NCBI GenBank assembly: GCA_900290095.1
Contig: OKQS01000005.1
Location: forward strand, 1 to 64,000
Source: Khoudiadiopia massiliensis
GTDB taxonomy: Bacteria > Bacillota > Clostridia > Tissierellales > Peptoniphilaceae
DNA: 64,000 nt
Direction: 5' to 3'
How positions within the stretch are numbered: the stretch's first letter is position 1; every line of letters begins with the position of its first letter. The position numbers and the translations under genes are program-made. The notes beneath the pieces were generated by a model that saw only the letters and a program-made list of their open reading frames with translations, did not search any database and was not told the DNA's origin. Of this stretch, positions 54,172 through 62,979 are shown piece after piece.

Positions 54172-55146
54172 ATGATGAGATTTTCAAAGTTTTATAAAAA
54201 ATATGGTATTTTTGTTATTTTATTGATTGTTCTTTTATTTTTCTCGATCTTCGCCGAAAACTTTTTTACGCTGAGCAATTTTGTCACTATTTTACGACAG
54301 GTATCGTCTTTAGGAATAGTAATTATGGCAATGAGTATGATTATGATTGCCGGTGGGATGGATTTGTCGGTAGGCGGACAAATTGCGGTTGGCGGAGTGC
54401 TTGTGGCTTTGATGATGGCAAACTTTAAAATACCTTGGCCATTAATAGTTCTGATCAGCATTTTGATAGGTTTTTTGTTTGGCCTTATTAATGGGATATT
54501 AGCAGTCAAACTTGCGATTCCACCTATGATAGTAACCTTGGGTACTATGCTTATTTTACAATCAGCCTCCATGGTAATAACCGGGGGTTATCCGATCTAT
54601 AAAATTTATGACGAAATTAAGTGGATAGGGCAAGGTTGGGTTGGACCTATACCGGTCCCTGTTATTATTTTCGTTATAATCGCAGCTATTACATGGTTCT
54701 TGATGAATAAAACATATATTGGACATTATGCTTATGCCGTCGGTGGAAATATCAACGCTGCAAGACTCTCGGGAATTGATACAGATATGTTTACAGTCTT
54801 TATCTTTTCTTTAGGTGGTGTATTCGTCAGTATAGCATCTCTGATTGTGATGACACGTGCGGCTTCTGCACAACCAAATGCAGGCTCCAATACCGCTTTT
54901 GATGCTATTACAGCTGCCGTACTGGGAGGAATCAGCATTTCCGGAGGAGAAGGAGAAATCAGCGGCGCATTAGTAGGTGTACTGATCATTGGCATGTTAA
55001 ATAACGGTTTGCTGCTGATGGGCTTGAACTCCAATTGGCAAGGTGTAATTAAAGGCATTGTATTAATTCTTGCTGTAGGCATTGATTCAGTTCAGAGAAA
55101 ACAGAAGAAGGCTAAAACTTTAAAACAACAGGGAGAGAACAAATGA
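54172..55146 (+). CDS. rbsC: Ribose-type sugar ABC transporter permease
   Basis: This 324-residue RbsC-type membrane protein has IIAGGMDLSVGGQIAVGGV as the family opening motif, AVGGNINAARLSGID and AVLGGISISGGEGEISG as the ATPase-contact and late motifs. It overlaps the following hydrolase gene by 4 bases, so the hydrolase is an integral operon member. Confidence 0.92.
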   Translation: MMRFSKFYKKYGIFVILLIVLLFFSIFAENFFTLSNFVTILRQVSSLGIVIMAMSMIMIAGGMDLSVGGQIAVGGVLVALMMANFKIPWPLIVLISILIGFLFGLINGILAVKLAIPPMIVTLGTMLILQSASMVITGGYPIYKIYDEIKWIGQGWVGPIPVPVIIFVIIAAITWFLMNKTYIGHYAYAVGGNINAARLSGIDTDMFTVFIFSLGGVFVSIASLIVMTRAASAQPNAGSNTAFDAITAAVLGGISISGGEGEISGALVGVLIIGMLNNGLLLMGLNSNWQGVIKGIVLILAVGIDSVQRKQKKAKTLKQQGENK

Positions 55147-56018
55147 TTAATGATATTTCTGTTTCTATAGTACGTGATCGTTTGTGGATGGATGAGAATG
55201 TTGTGTATGAACAGGTGCCGGGTTGGTGCGCACATGTGACACATAATTTACGTTTATCCGTTATCTATCATGATGAAGATGTAAAGCGGGAAAAACTGCC
55301 ATGCATCATTTGGATTACAGGTGGCGGTTGGAAGTGGGTTGATGTCCAGGCATATTTACCAAATTTGATTGATTTGGCACATAGAGGTTATGTGTTAGCT
55401 TCAGTTGAATATCAGTGCTCTAACGATGCGACTTTTCCTGCGGCTATTCTTCAAGTTAAATCTGCTATACGTTATCTGCGTGCCAATGCAGCAAGGTATT
55501 CCATTAATCCTGATAAAATTGGCTTGGTCGGAGAATCTTCCGGCGGATATTTGGCAACAATGGTAGGTGTAACTAATGGAATGAGTGAGTTTGAATCCGG
55601 AATGAATTTATCACAATCGAGTGAAGTACAGGCAGTATGTTCTTGGTATACGCCGGTTCACCTGGATAAATTGGCAAAAGATGCGGGTCGGACAAATAAA
55701 GACCTTGATCAAAATATCGGGGAACTGATTGATCGTTTTTTGAATGCGCATTGCGAACATAATCCTGAACTTGTTAAGCGTGCAGACCCGACTACATATA
55801 TTAATAAAGGAAATCCGCCGTTTCTCTTGTTCCATGGTACCGAAGACAAATTGGTAAACATTGAATGTTCTGAGGTGCTTTACAAGACACTGGAAGAAAA
55901 TGGGGTTCCGGTGGAATACTATAGGATTAAAGATGCGGACCATGCAGACTATCATTTCTTCCAACCTAAAGTAATGGAGATTATGGCTGACTTCTTTGAT
56001 TCTAAACTAATAAAGTAA
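55143..56018 (+). CDS. Alpha/beta-hydrolase (BD-FAE/esterase-like) in the ribose operon
   Basis: This 291-residue protein has oxyanion region ITGGGWKWVD, nucleophile Ser in LVGESSGGYLA, acid Asp in HGTEDKLVNI and His in DADHADYHF. There is no signal peptide, so it acts in the cytoplasm. It resembles small-ester or BD-FAE hydrolases. Coupled to RbsC and followed by RbsD, it may strip an acyl group from an imported ribose derivative. That substrate is inferred from context only. Confidence 0.85.
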   Translation: MINDISVSIVRDRLWMDENVVYEQVPGWCAHVTHNLRLSVIYHDEDVKREKLPCIIWITGGGWKWVDVQAYLPNLIDLAHRGYVLASVEYQCSNDATFPAAILQVKSAIRYLRANAARYSINPDKIGLVGESSGGYLATMVGVTNGMSEFESGMNLSQSSEVQAVCSWYTPVHLDKLAKDAGRTNKDLDQNIGELIDRFLNAHCEHNPELVKRADPTTYINKGNPPFLLFHGTEDKLVNIECSEVLYKTLEENGVPVEYYRIKDADHADYHFFQPKVMEIMADFFDSKLIK

Positions 56019-56028
56019 GGAGAGGATC

Positions 56029-56424
56029 ATGCGAGAAAATGGTATCATTAATGCGAAGTTACTGTATTTGCTTACAGAGTTGAAACATACAGATTCTTGT
56101 GTTATCGCGGATGCGGGCTTGCCCATACCTAAGGATATCGAATGCGTAGACCTAGCCCTGATTAAAGGAACTCCTTCATTTAAACAGGTATTAGCAGCAG
56201 TTATGAAGGAGATGACTCTGGAATCTTATATTATTGCTCGAGAAACAGAGACAGAAAATCCGGACACATATAGGACAATAAAAGAATCTCTTTGCGATTA
56301 TCCGGGGAAATCAGTAAACCATGAGGAATTGAAAAAATTCTCACGTGATTCTAAGTTCATAATTCGAACCGGAGAAGTAACACCATATTCGAATATAATA
56401 TTAATTTCAAGTCCTGGCTTTTAA
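56029..56424 (+). CDS. rbsD: D-ribose pyranase
   Basis: This 131-residue RbsD-family protein interconverts ribopyranose and ribofuranose forms before ribokinase. The conserved LKHTD (His about residue 20) and ADAGLPIP motifs are present. AAGGAGAGG precedes the ATG, 10 bases after the hydrolase. Its presence points to ribose or a close analogue as the operon substrate. Confidence 0.9.
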   Translation: MRENGIINAKLLYLLTELKHTDSCVIADAGLPIPKDIECVDLALIKGTPSFKQVLAAVMKEMTLESYIIARETETENPDTYRTIKESLCDYPGKSVNHEELKKFSRDSKFIIRTGEVTPYSNIILISSPGF

Positions 56425-56480
56425 TTGGTAGTAGTTTATAAAAGAAAGATAGAAGCTTTTTTTAAGGGAAGGGGAGACAC

Positions 56481-57473
56481 ATGGCAGTTACGTTAAAGGA
56501 TATAGCTAAAAAAGCAAGAGTTTCTCCCATGACCGTATCAAAGATAATAAGAGGCGGAAACCATCGTATCAGCCAGGAAACAGAAGAGCGTGTGTTGAAG
56601 ATTGCAAAAGACATGGGATATGTTCCCAATGGTGCAGCCAGAAGCTTAAAAACACGCAAGAGTAAAACGATAGGTTTTGTTTTGCCTGATATTGCCAACC
56701 CTTTTTTCCCGGAAATTGCTCGTGGCCTGGATGATCAAGCAAAAAATCATGGTTATAGTGTTCTTATGTGCAACACGGATAATGACGCTGATGAGGAAGT
56801 CAAAGCTTTTCGAAAATTAGCAGAGAAAATGGTAGATGGAATTGTTTTTATTCATTCAGTCGCAAATGATAATTCAATGGCTCATTTGAATCTAAATGTT
56901 CCGGTTGTGTATGTGGATCGAGCTATAAAGGATGCTGATCAAGAGGATGTTGGACAAATTTTTCTTGATGTTAAGAGTGCTTTTTATGATGCGACCCGGC
57001 TGCTAATAGAAAAGGGCTGTCAAAATATCGCTTTTATTTCCGCCCTTTATAAGGGACGTGATTATCGCTGTGAGGGATATTCAAAAGCACTGGAAGAAAA
57101 TAAATTGTCAATAAATGATCTTAATATATATCGAGGAAAGTACGATGTTGATACCGGGAGCGAAGGGGTATCCCATATTCTTAAGAATAATCCTCATATT
57201 GACGGAATCGTATGTGGAGATGATTTGATAGCTTATGGAGTAATTGAAGCCCTACTTAGTCGTAATCTTAGAATTCCGGAAGATGTCAAGGTAATAGGTT
57301 TTGATGATATCTACTTCTCTCAATATTCTAATCCGAAACTTACGACAATTGCTCAGCCCGCATATCAAATGGGTGTGGAAGCAGGAAAAATGTTGATTAA
57401 TCATATTGAAAACGGAAGTCAATTGTACAGGAAGAAAATGGATTATTCGTTGAAGATAAGAAAAACAGTATAG
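56481..57473 (+). CDS. LacI-family transcriptional regulator
   Basis: This 330-residue regulator has an N-terminal LacI HTH (VTLKDIAKKARVSPMTVSKI) with hinge helix GAARSLKTRKS and a C-terminal sugar-binding domain (IGFVLPDIANPFFPEIARG, GIVCGDDLIAYGVIEAL). As a member of the rbs operon it is likely the ribose repressor, acting at the two operator candidates near 51.45 kb. Confidence 0.92.
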   Translation: MAVTLKDIAKKARVSPMTVSKIIRGGNHRISQETEERVLKIAKDMGYVPNGAARSLKTRKSKTIGFVLPDIANPFFPEIARGLDDQAKNHGYSVLMCNTDNDADEEVKAFRKLAEKMVDGIVFIHSVANDNSMAHLNLNVPVVYVDRAIKDADQEDVGQIFLDVKSAFYDATRLLIEKGCQNIAFISALYKGRDYRCEGYSKALEENKLSINDLNIYRGKYDVDTGSEGVSHILKNNPHIDGIVCGDDLIAYGVIEALLSRNLRIPEDVKVIGFDDIYFSQYSNPKLTTIAQPAYQMGVEAGKMLINHIENGSQLYRKKMDYSLKIRKTV

Positions 57474-57487
57474 AGTTGAGGTTTATT

Positions 57488-58384
57488 ATGAAAGTATTAA
57501 ACTTTGGTTCATTAAATGTGGATTATGTTTACAAAGTGCATCACATTGTTCAAAAAGGAGAAACACAACTAGCTTTATCAAGAAGTATTTTTCCTGGAGG
57601 AAAAGGGCTCAATCAGTCTATTGCGCTTAAAAGAGCAGGATTATCGGTTTTTCATGCTGGTAGCATAGGAGGTGGAGGAGAGTTTCTCTTAGATATTTTA
57701 CACGATGAAAATGTAGATACCAGTATGGTTAGATCTTTAAAGGAAGTCCCTGTTGGCCATACCATTATCCAAAATTCAATGGATGGAGACAACTCGATTC
57801 TGGTGTATGGAGGGGCAAACCGGGCTATCACACAGAGCCAGATTGAGGATACGTTGAAGCATTTTTCAAAAGGGGACTATCTTATTCTTCAGAATGAGGT
57901 TAACTTATTAAAAGAAATTGTTGAGCTGGCCCATAAAAATGGGATGATAATCGTATTGAACCCTTCTCCAATAAGTCAGATATTTGAAGACCTTGACTTT
58001 TCGATGATTGATTATTTGTTTTTAAACGAAATCGAAGCCAAAGAACTAACGAATTCAAAGTCAACTGAGCCGGTAGAATTGATTAACAGAATCGATAAAA
58101 AATGGCCTCATATTCAAGTGTTCTTGACACTTGGGGAAGGTGGATCTGTTTACATATATGAAGGAGAACATATATTTCAAAAGGCTTATAAGGTGCCTGT
58201 GGTAGACACCACCTCTGCAGGTGACACATTCACAGGTTTTTGCCTAGCGGGGATAATCGAAGGCTTGACGATTTCCCAAGCTCTTGACTATGCAGCTCGG
58301 GCTGCAGCTATTGCAGTGACAAAATTAGGAGCGGAACCTTCTATTCCGACAAAGATTTCAGTTAAAGAATACTCTTTTGACTAA
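57488..58384 (+). CDS. rbsK: Ribokinase / PfkB-family sugar kinase
   Basis: This protein of about 298 residues of the PfkB family should make ribose 5-phosphate with ATP. It has FPGGKGLNQSIALKRAG near the N-terminus and the catalytic VVDTTSAGDTFTGFCL signature near the C-terminus. I chose the ATG at 57488; the in-frame TTG at 57476 is part of the binding site TTGAGG. It is the last rbs gene and is followed by a long-armed hairpin. Confidence 0.88.
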   Translation: MKVLNFGSLNVDYVYKVHHIVQKGETQLALSRSIFPGGKGLNQSIALKRAGLSVFHAGSIGGGGEFLLDILHDENVDTSMVRSLKEVPVGHTIIQNSMDGDNSILVYGGANRAITQSQIEDTLKHFSKGDYLILQNEVNLLKEIVELAHKNGMIIVLNPSPISQIFEDLDFSMIDYLFLNEIEAKELTNSKSTEPVELINRIDKKWPHIQVFLTLGEGGSVYIYEGEHIFQKAYKVPVVDTTSAGDTFTGFCLAGIIEGLTISQALDYAARAAAIAVTKLGAEPSIPTKISVKEYSFD

Positions 58385-58506
58385 ACAATTTTGTTTTAAA
58401 GCCGGGGGATAAGCTGGACTGTACTTTTTTGGCTTATATAGCAAGATCTCCTATTTTATATTAATAAACAGTTAGTAACGGTCGTTTAGCACCCACCCGG
58501 TAGCAG

Positions 58507-58567
58507 ACTCCCTTTATGAAAGACGGTGAAAACATGTAATCACTGTTAACTATGAAGGGAGTTTTTG
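58507..58567 (+). terminator. Terminator-like long hairpin after rbsK
   Basis: ACTCCCTT (58507-58514) and AAGGGAGT (58555-58562) pair and run into TTTTT. The 40-base loop is unusually long. Confidence 0.55.
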
Positions 58568-58639
58568 TATGGAAAAATTGAATTACTAATAAATCTGGTT
58601 CTTTGTCAGATGGCCTTGGTGGACATTTTGCATGATTAA

Positions 58640-59470
58640 ATAGTCCTAAAAGGTTGTCTAACCCTCAAGGGTTAGGCAGCCTTTTTAAGTTCCTTAGAAA
58701 CAACCATCTTTCTAGCTATTAATATCCTGTTTCTTAAATGGAAAAAGCTCTTGTATCCGAATGCCAATAACTTCATAACCTTTATGAAGTTATTCACACT
58801 CTCAATTGCACTATTCGTAAATGGCTCATTAAATGAATTATCTACATATTCCATGTTCCTAAGAATACTTTTTAAGGCTACTTCAAAATATATTGAAACC
58901 CTTGGTAACAAAGTCCTTATCAGAATTTTAAGTTTCCTTGTATCTTTAAGGTCTATGGTAAGTAGCAAGGCTTGATATGCCCTGTAGTTTATTTCACGGT
59001 CATGTAGGGGGAGTACATTTCGATAGTAATTGTTTTAACCTTCCTTCTTGATAGTTTTGTAAAGTGCTTTAAGTAACGCCTTAAAAAAGGTAGTTGCCTG
59101 TTTTCAACAATATCTATCACATTATGGTTTACTGCATCCAAGAATATGAAGCGCATAGATCCTTTACATCTTTTAGTAGATTTAAACTCATCAAAGCATA
59201 AATGCTCAGGAAGGTCGTTAAAAGGCGGACCATATGCGATGAAATCATTATCTATGATTCTTGAGACTGTATTAGTGGAAACATAATTTCTATTAGCTAT
59301 ATCTTTTTCAGAAGCTTTTTCACTTAGTCTTTATTTTTTTTGTCGAAACTATTGTAATGTGAAATGGTCTTCATGTCTTTATTTTTTTGCATTAAAAAAG
59401 TGTCGGAAGACCGGCTGATCATTTTCTGATCAACCGGCCACCAACACCATTTATTTTAGAGCCTAATATT
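58640..59470 (-). mobile_element. Decayed ISL3-like element (copy 2), transposase disrupted
   Basis: On the minus strand a frame from about 59330 holds LPEHLCFDEFKSTKRCKG and IFLDAVNHNVIDIVENRQLP, matching an ISL3 transposase catalytic core. It breaks near 59035. The C-terminal part (58672-58968) continues with NSAIESVNNFIKVMKLLAFG and FHLRNRILIA. The left end is a hairpin (CTAACCCT/AGGGTTAG); the right part, with ACCGGCTGATCATTTTCTGA, is shared with the remnant at 40.6 kb. No full-length frame remains. Confidence 0.75.
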
Positions 59471-59547
59471 TTGGATCCATTTAAAATAGTATTAATTAAC
59501 ATCTAAAAAACATATAAATTAGAAATACAATATGTTCAAAACTCCTT

Positions 59548-60849
59548 TTAATATTTTTTTTCCATTGATTTATAAAATGCCACAGCCTCTTTACGAATAT
59601 TATCTTCATCTAGAGTAATGAGTTTTCTATCTTTCATAACTAACTTGCCATTTATAATTGTATGTTTTACACACATTCCATTCGTGGATTCAACCATGCT
59701 GTTCAATAGATTGTAAGAAGGATATATGTTTAGATTTTTACAATCAACAGCTATAATATCAGCGGTGGATCCTATTTTTATTCCTGAAATATTATTATCT
59801 AATAATTTTGCAACTCCATTTACTGTAGTTAGATTTAGAATTGTTTTTGCAGGCATTATATTATAGTCTGCATATTTATTTCCATATATGACATTCATTA
59901 TTGAACGGAATAGTCTCATTTCAGCAAACATATCTATTCCACCATGACCGCTACCGTCGCTTCCTAGTGAAATATTTATTTTATTATTTAATAGCATAGG
60001 TGTTTCAGGAACGCCTTTTCCACAGTTACTAAACGGGCAGTGTACAATTTTCACATCATTTTTTTTAATTAAATTGATTTCAGCAGGATTTAGATATATT
60101 GCATGAGAAACCAACATATTATTTGATAGTAAATTATTTTGGCTTAAAAATTCGATTGGTCGGATTCCATGATCTTGAATAAAGTCAATTACCTCTGAAG
60201 AATATTCATTTGAATGTAATTCGTAGGGAATACCAAGCGACTTTGCTTGCTCAAAAAGTTCTATAATTAATCTATCGCTACAAGCTGTGGGGGCTGTAAT
60301 TGAATTAAAATATTTTATTAATGAATTTTCTTTTCGTATCTTATTAACAAGACTGCTGTTTCTTTCAATTGCATCGGAAATTGTAGTGCGAATTTCTCTT
60401 GGGGAAGAGGGACTATCTGTTGTCTGATATGAAATGCCTGCTCTAATTCCTATTTTTTTCAATGTTTCGTAAACAACATCAGCATGTCGTGAACCCGCAT
60501 CAAGGAATGAAGTAACACCATTTTTAATCATTTCACAACAAGCAAATTCAGTACTAAGCTGTATTCTACTCTTTGTTAAAGATGATTCAAAAGGTACATT
60601 GATGCGCTTATATATTAATGGCCGTTCATCCAATAATCGGCCTCTAAGAAATTGTTGACTAAGATGACAATGTGCATCAACTAAACCTGGTAGCCAAAGT
60701 AAGTCCACACCATCAATAACTTCGTCGCATTTAAATGCTTTAAAATCGCCTATATTTTTAATTTTGCCATTTTCAATCAGAATATTATTATTTTCATGTA
60801 TAACCCAATTTTCGTCAAAATACCGTGTATTTTTAATTAATATGCTCAT
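59548..60849 (-). CDS. Amidohydrolase-family metal-dependent hydrolase (deaminase-like)
   Basis: This 433-residue member of the SsnA/TrzN/cytosine-deaminase-like group has metal ligands in LVDAHCHLSQQFL, ELHSNEYSS, LVSHAIYL and SLGSDGSGHGG. It is cytoplasmic. It is divergent from a run of membrane transport genes and may act on what they import. It is not close in wording to the SsnA of the purine island. GAAGGAGG precedes the ATG on the minus strand. Confidence 0.87.
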   Translation of the reverse strand: MSILIKNTRYFDENWVIHENNNILIENGKIKNIGDFKAFKCDEVIDGVDLLWLPGLVDAHCHLSQQFLRGRLLDERPLIYKRINVPFESSLTKSRIQLSTEFACCEMIKNGVTSFLDAGSRHADVVYETLKKIGIRAGISYQTTDSPSSPREIRTTISDAIERNSSLVNKIRKENSLIKYFNSITAPTACSDRLIIELFEQAKSLGIPYELHSNEYSSEVIDFIQDHGIRPIEFLSQNNLLSNNMLVSHAIYLNPAEINLIKKNDVKIVHCPFSNCGKGVPETPMLLNNKINISLGSDGSGHGGIDMFAEMRLFRSIMNVIYGNKYADYNIMPAKTILNLTTVNGVAKLLDNNISGIKIGSTADIIAVDCKNLNIYPSYNLLNSMVESTNGMCVKHTIINGKLVMKDRKLITLDEDNIRKEAVAFYKSMEKKY

Positions 60850-60893
60850 AAATCCTCCTTCTTTTTTTACATTACGTAAAACTTCTTATTATA

Positions 60894-60913
60894 AAAAGGA
60901 CAAATGTCCTTTT
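60894..60913. promoter_or_regulatory. Perfect 20-base dyad between amidohydrolase and membrane genes
   Basis: AAAAGGACA (60894-60902), AA, TGTCCTTTT (60905-60913) is an exact palindrome. On the plus strand it precedes TATAAA (60937-60942), which has no good -35. On the minus strand it abuts TATAAT (60893-60888). The spacing suits a Crp/Fnr-type regulator, and one is encoded four genes downstream. Confidence 0.55.
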
Positions 60914-60969
60914 CTTAACGAGAAAAAATAAATTACTATAAAAACACAGCAATTAGAAAGGGGCTTACT

Positions 60970-61785
60970 ATGTTTAATAAATTTCAAAACTCCTCGATAT
61001 TAAAAAATATCAGGAAAGAAAAAAGGATTCTGATCATTTCATTTATTATAGTCATTATCGCTGATTTTATTGGAATGAAAAAGATCCCATTTGGCAATGG
61101 AAAACTTATTCTTTTTCCAATCTTTTATGCAATATTTATTGGTGTTATTTGTGGTCCAGATGCAGTTAAAATTTTTACAAAAGAAGAATGTCAGAGAGCA
61201 TCAAAGTTAGTTATAGTTGCAATTTGTCCTTTCATTGCAAAATTAGGGATTAATGCGGGCAGTAATCTGTCTATTGTTTTATCAGCGGGCCCTGCTTTAT
61301 TACTCCAAGAATTTGGAAATTTGGGGACCATATTTCTCACTCTTCCTATTGCACTAATGCTTGGATTAAAAGAAGAAGCCATTGGAGCAACACATTCTAT
61401 AAATAGAGAAACAAATTTAGCTTTGATTCTGGATAAATTTGGTCCTCAATCTCCAGAGGCTAGAGGTAGCTTATCAATTTATATTGTTGGAGGAATGATA
61501 GGAACTATATACTTCAGTCTTATGACCTCATTCATTGCTTCATTAAATATTTTTCATCCTTATGCTTTAGGTATGTCTTGTGGTGTAGGAGCAGGTATTT
61601 TAATGGCATCGGGAGTAGCCACATTAACAGAAATTTATCCAGCTTATGCAACGCAAATATCTGCACTTGCCAGTGCTAGTGAAACGTTATCAGGCATAGA
61701 TGGGATATATGTTGCTTTATTTATAGGAATTCCTTTAACACAGTATTTATATAAAAAGCTTTATCCAATATTGGGAAGGGAGTAG
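60970..61785 (+). CDS. DUF3100-like polytopic membrane protein
   Basis: This 271-residue protein has about 7-8 hydrophobic segments. It opens with a charged N-terminus and contains GKLILFPIFYAIFIGVICGP, KLGINAGSNLS, EEAIGATHSINRETNLA and a late SASETLSGIDGIY. I recognise it as DUF3100-like, a family of presumed transporters. It is followed 3 bases later by a second small membrane gene, and the two may form one transporter. AGAAAGGGG precedes the ATG. Confidence 0.65.
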   Translation: MFNKFQNSSILKNIRKEKRILIISFIIVIIADFIGMKKIPFGNGKLILFPIFYAIFIGVICGPDAVKIFTKEECQRASKLVIVAICPFIAKLGINAGSNLSIVLSAGPALLLQEFGNLGTIFLTLPIALMLGLKEEAIGATHSINRETNLALILDKFGPQSPEARGSLSIYIVGGMIGTIYFSLMTSFIASLNIFHPYALGMSCGVGAGILMASGVATLTEIYPAYATQISALASASETLSGIDGIYVALFIGIPLTQYLYKKLYPILGRE

Positions 61786-61788
61786 AAA

Positions 61789-62235
61789 ATGAAAATTAAA
61801 GAATGGATTTTTTTCTTTTTTGTATCTGGTTTAGGTATAGCTTTAGCAAATTTTGTAGGCTTTAAAGTGTCTTTCTTGGATAGCATATCAGGCATTCTAA
61901 TTCTTCTTGCTATTTCAGTTGTTGCATTATTTATGAAAGAATATATACCATTAAAATTGCCGATAGTTGCATACTGTTCAATACTAGGGCTATTAGTAGC
62001 TTCACCAATTTCACCAGTTTCGGAATATGTAATAGAAGCAGTAAATAAAATAAATTTTACAGCTCCTTTAACAATGGTTGGAGCTTTTGCCGGGATTTCC
62101 GTGGGAAGTGAGCTTAAAGAATTCAAAAAGCAAGGACCTAAAATGGTTTTAATTGGAATCCTTGTAATGACCGGAACATTTTTAGGATCTGCAATAATTG
62201 CACAAGTAACACTTAGTTTAACAAAGGCCATATGA
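61789..62235 (+). CDS. Small polytopic membrane protein, probable partner of the DUF3100-like protein
   Basis: This 148-residue protein has about four hydrophobic segments, including ISGILILLAISVVALFM and a glycine-rich MVGAFAGISVGSELKEF. I do not recognise a family with confidence. Coupling with the preceding gene (3-base gap) and the following gene (ATGA overlap) suggests a two-part membrane transporter in the style of other small/large pairs such as MadL/MadM. Function is inferred only from position. Confidence 0.55.
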   Translation: MKIKEWIFFFFVSGLGIALANFVGFKVSFLDSISGILILLAISVVALFMKEYIPLKLPIVAYCSILGLLVASPISPVSEYVIEAVNKINFTAPLTMVGAFAGISVGSELKEFKKQGPKMVLIGILVMTGTFLGSAIIAQVTLSLTKAI

Positions 62236-62978
62236 TGATTATTTTTATCTTGATTATAAATCTTATAATAGGGATATTAATTGGAATTTCAGGTATTGCA
62301 GGTTTCTTATTACCATTGACATATGTTGGATTTTTAAATTTTGAGCCAACGCTTTCATTGTGTCTAAGCTTTTTAGCTTTTCTAACGTCAGGAGTAGTTA
62401 GCTCTATATATTATTATAAAAAACAGATGTTAAGATTAGAAATAGGGAAGTATATTGCAGCAGGATGTATAATAGGATCTACAATTGCTATTTATTTGTC
62501 TAATTTTATGTCGCAGGAAATAGTAAAGATACTTATGTACATTGTAGTCTTAATTTCCGGCATGCGTTTAATATATCCTAGTGGGGGAGAAAACTATTAT
62601 AGTTCAGGTAATAAAAGTCCATTGTTACTAGTCTTAATAGGCATATTCATAGCAATTTTTTGTACTTTATCAGGTGCAGGGGGACCGGTTCTTTTGGTTC
62701 CCTTGTTGATGAATTATAATATCAATGCTTTAGAGTCTGTAGCAACCTCTTTATTTTTATCTGTTTTTATTGCTGTTCCATCTTTTGTTGGATATATTAG
62801 TAAAATTAATATTTCAGATAATTTTATTATTCTGCTAACAGTTGTAATTAGTCACGGGGTTGGTTGTTTGATAGGAAATAAAATTGCTGACAAAATAAAA
62901 ATGAAACAATTAAAAAGGGTCATAGGTTTAGGCACTGTATTTGTGTCATTATATATGCTTTCAACGATGGTGATTTAG
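62232..62978 (+). CDS. TauE/SafE-family membrane transporter
   Basis: This 248-residue protein has about eight transmembrane segments and the TauE/SafE repeat look: LIIGILIGISGIAGFLLPL near the N-terminus and the later GIFIAIFCTLSGAGGPVLLVPLL repeat. The family moves sulfonates, sulfite or organic anions. It overlaps the previous gene in ATGA and is followed one base later by the Crp/Fnr gene. Confidence 0.85.
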   Translation: MMIIFILIINLIIGILIGISGIAGFLLPLTYVGFLNFEPTLSLCLSFLAFLTSGVVSSIYYYKKQMLRLEIGKYIAAGCIIGSTIAIYLSNFMSQEIVKILMYIVVLISGMRLIYPSGGENYYSSGNKSPLLLVLIGIFIAIFCTLSGAGGPVLLVPLLMNYNINALESVATSLFLSVFIAVPSFVGYISKINISDNFIILLTVVISHGVGCLIGNKIADKIKMKQLKRVIGLGTVFVSLYMLSTMVI

Positions 62979-62979
62979 A

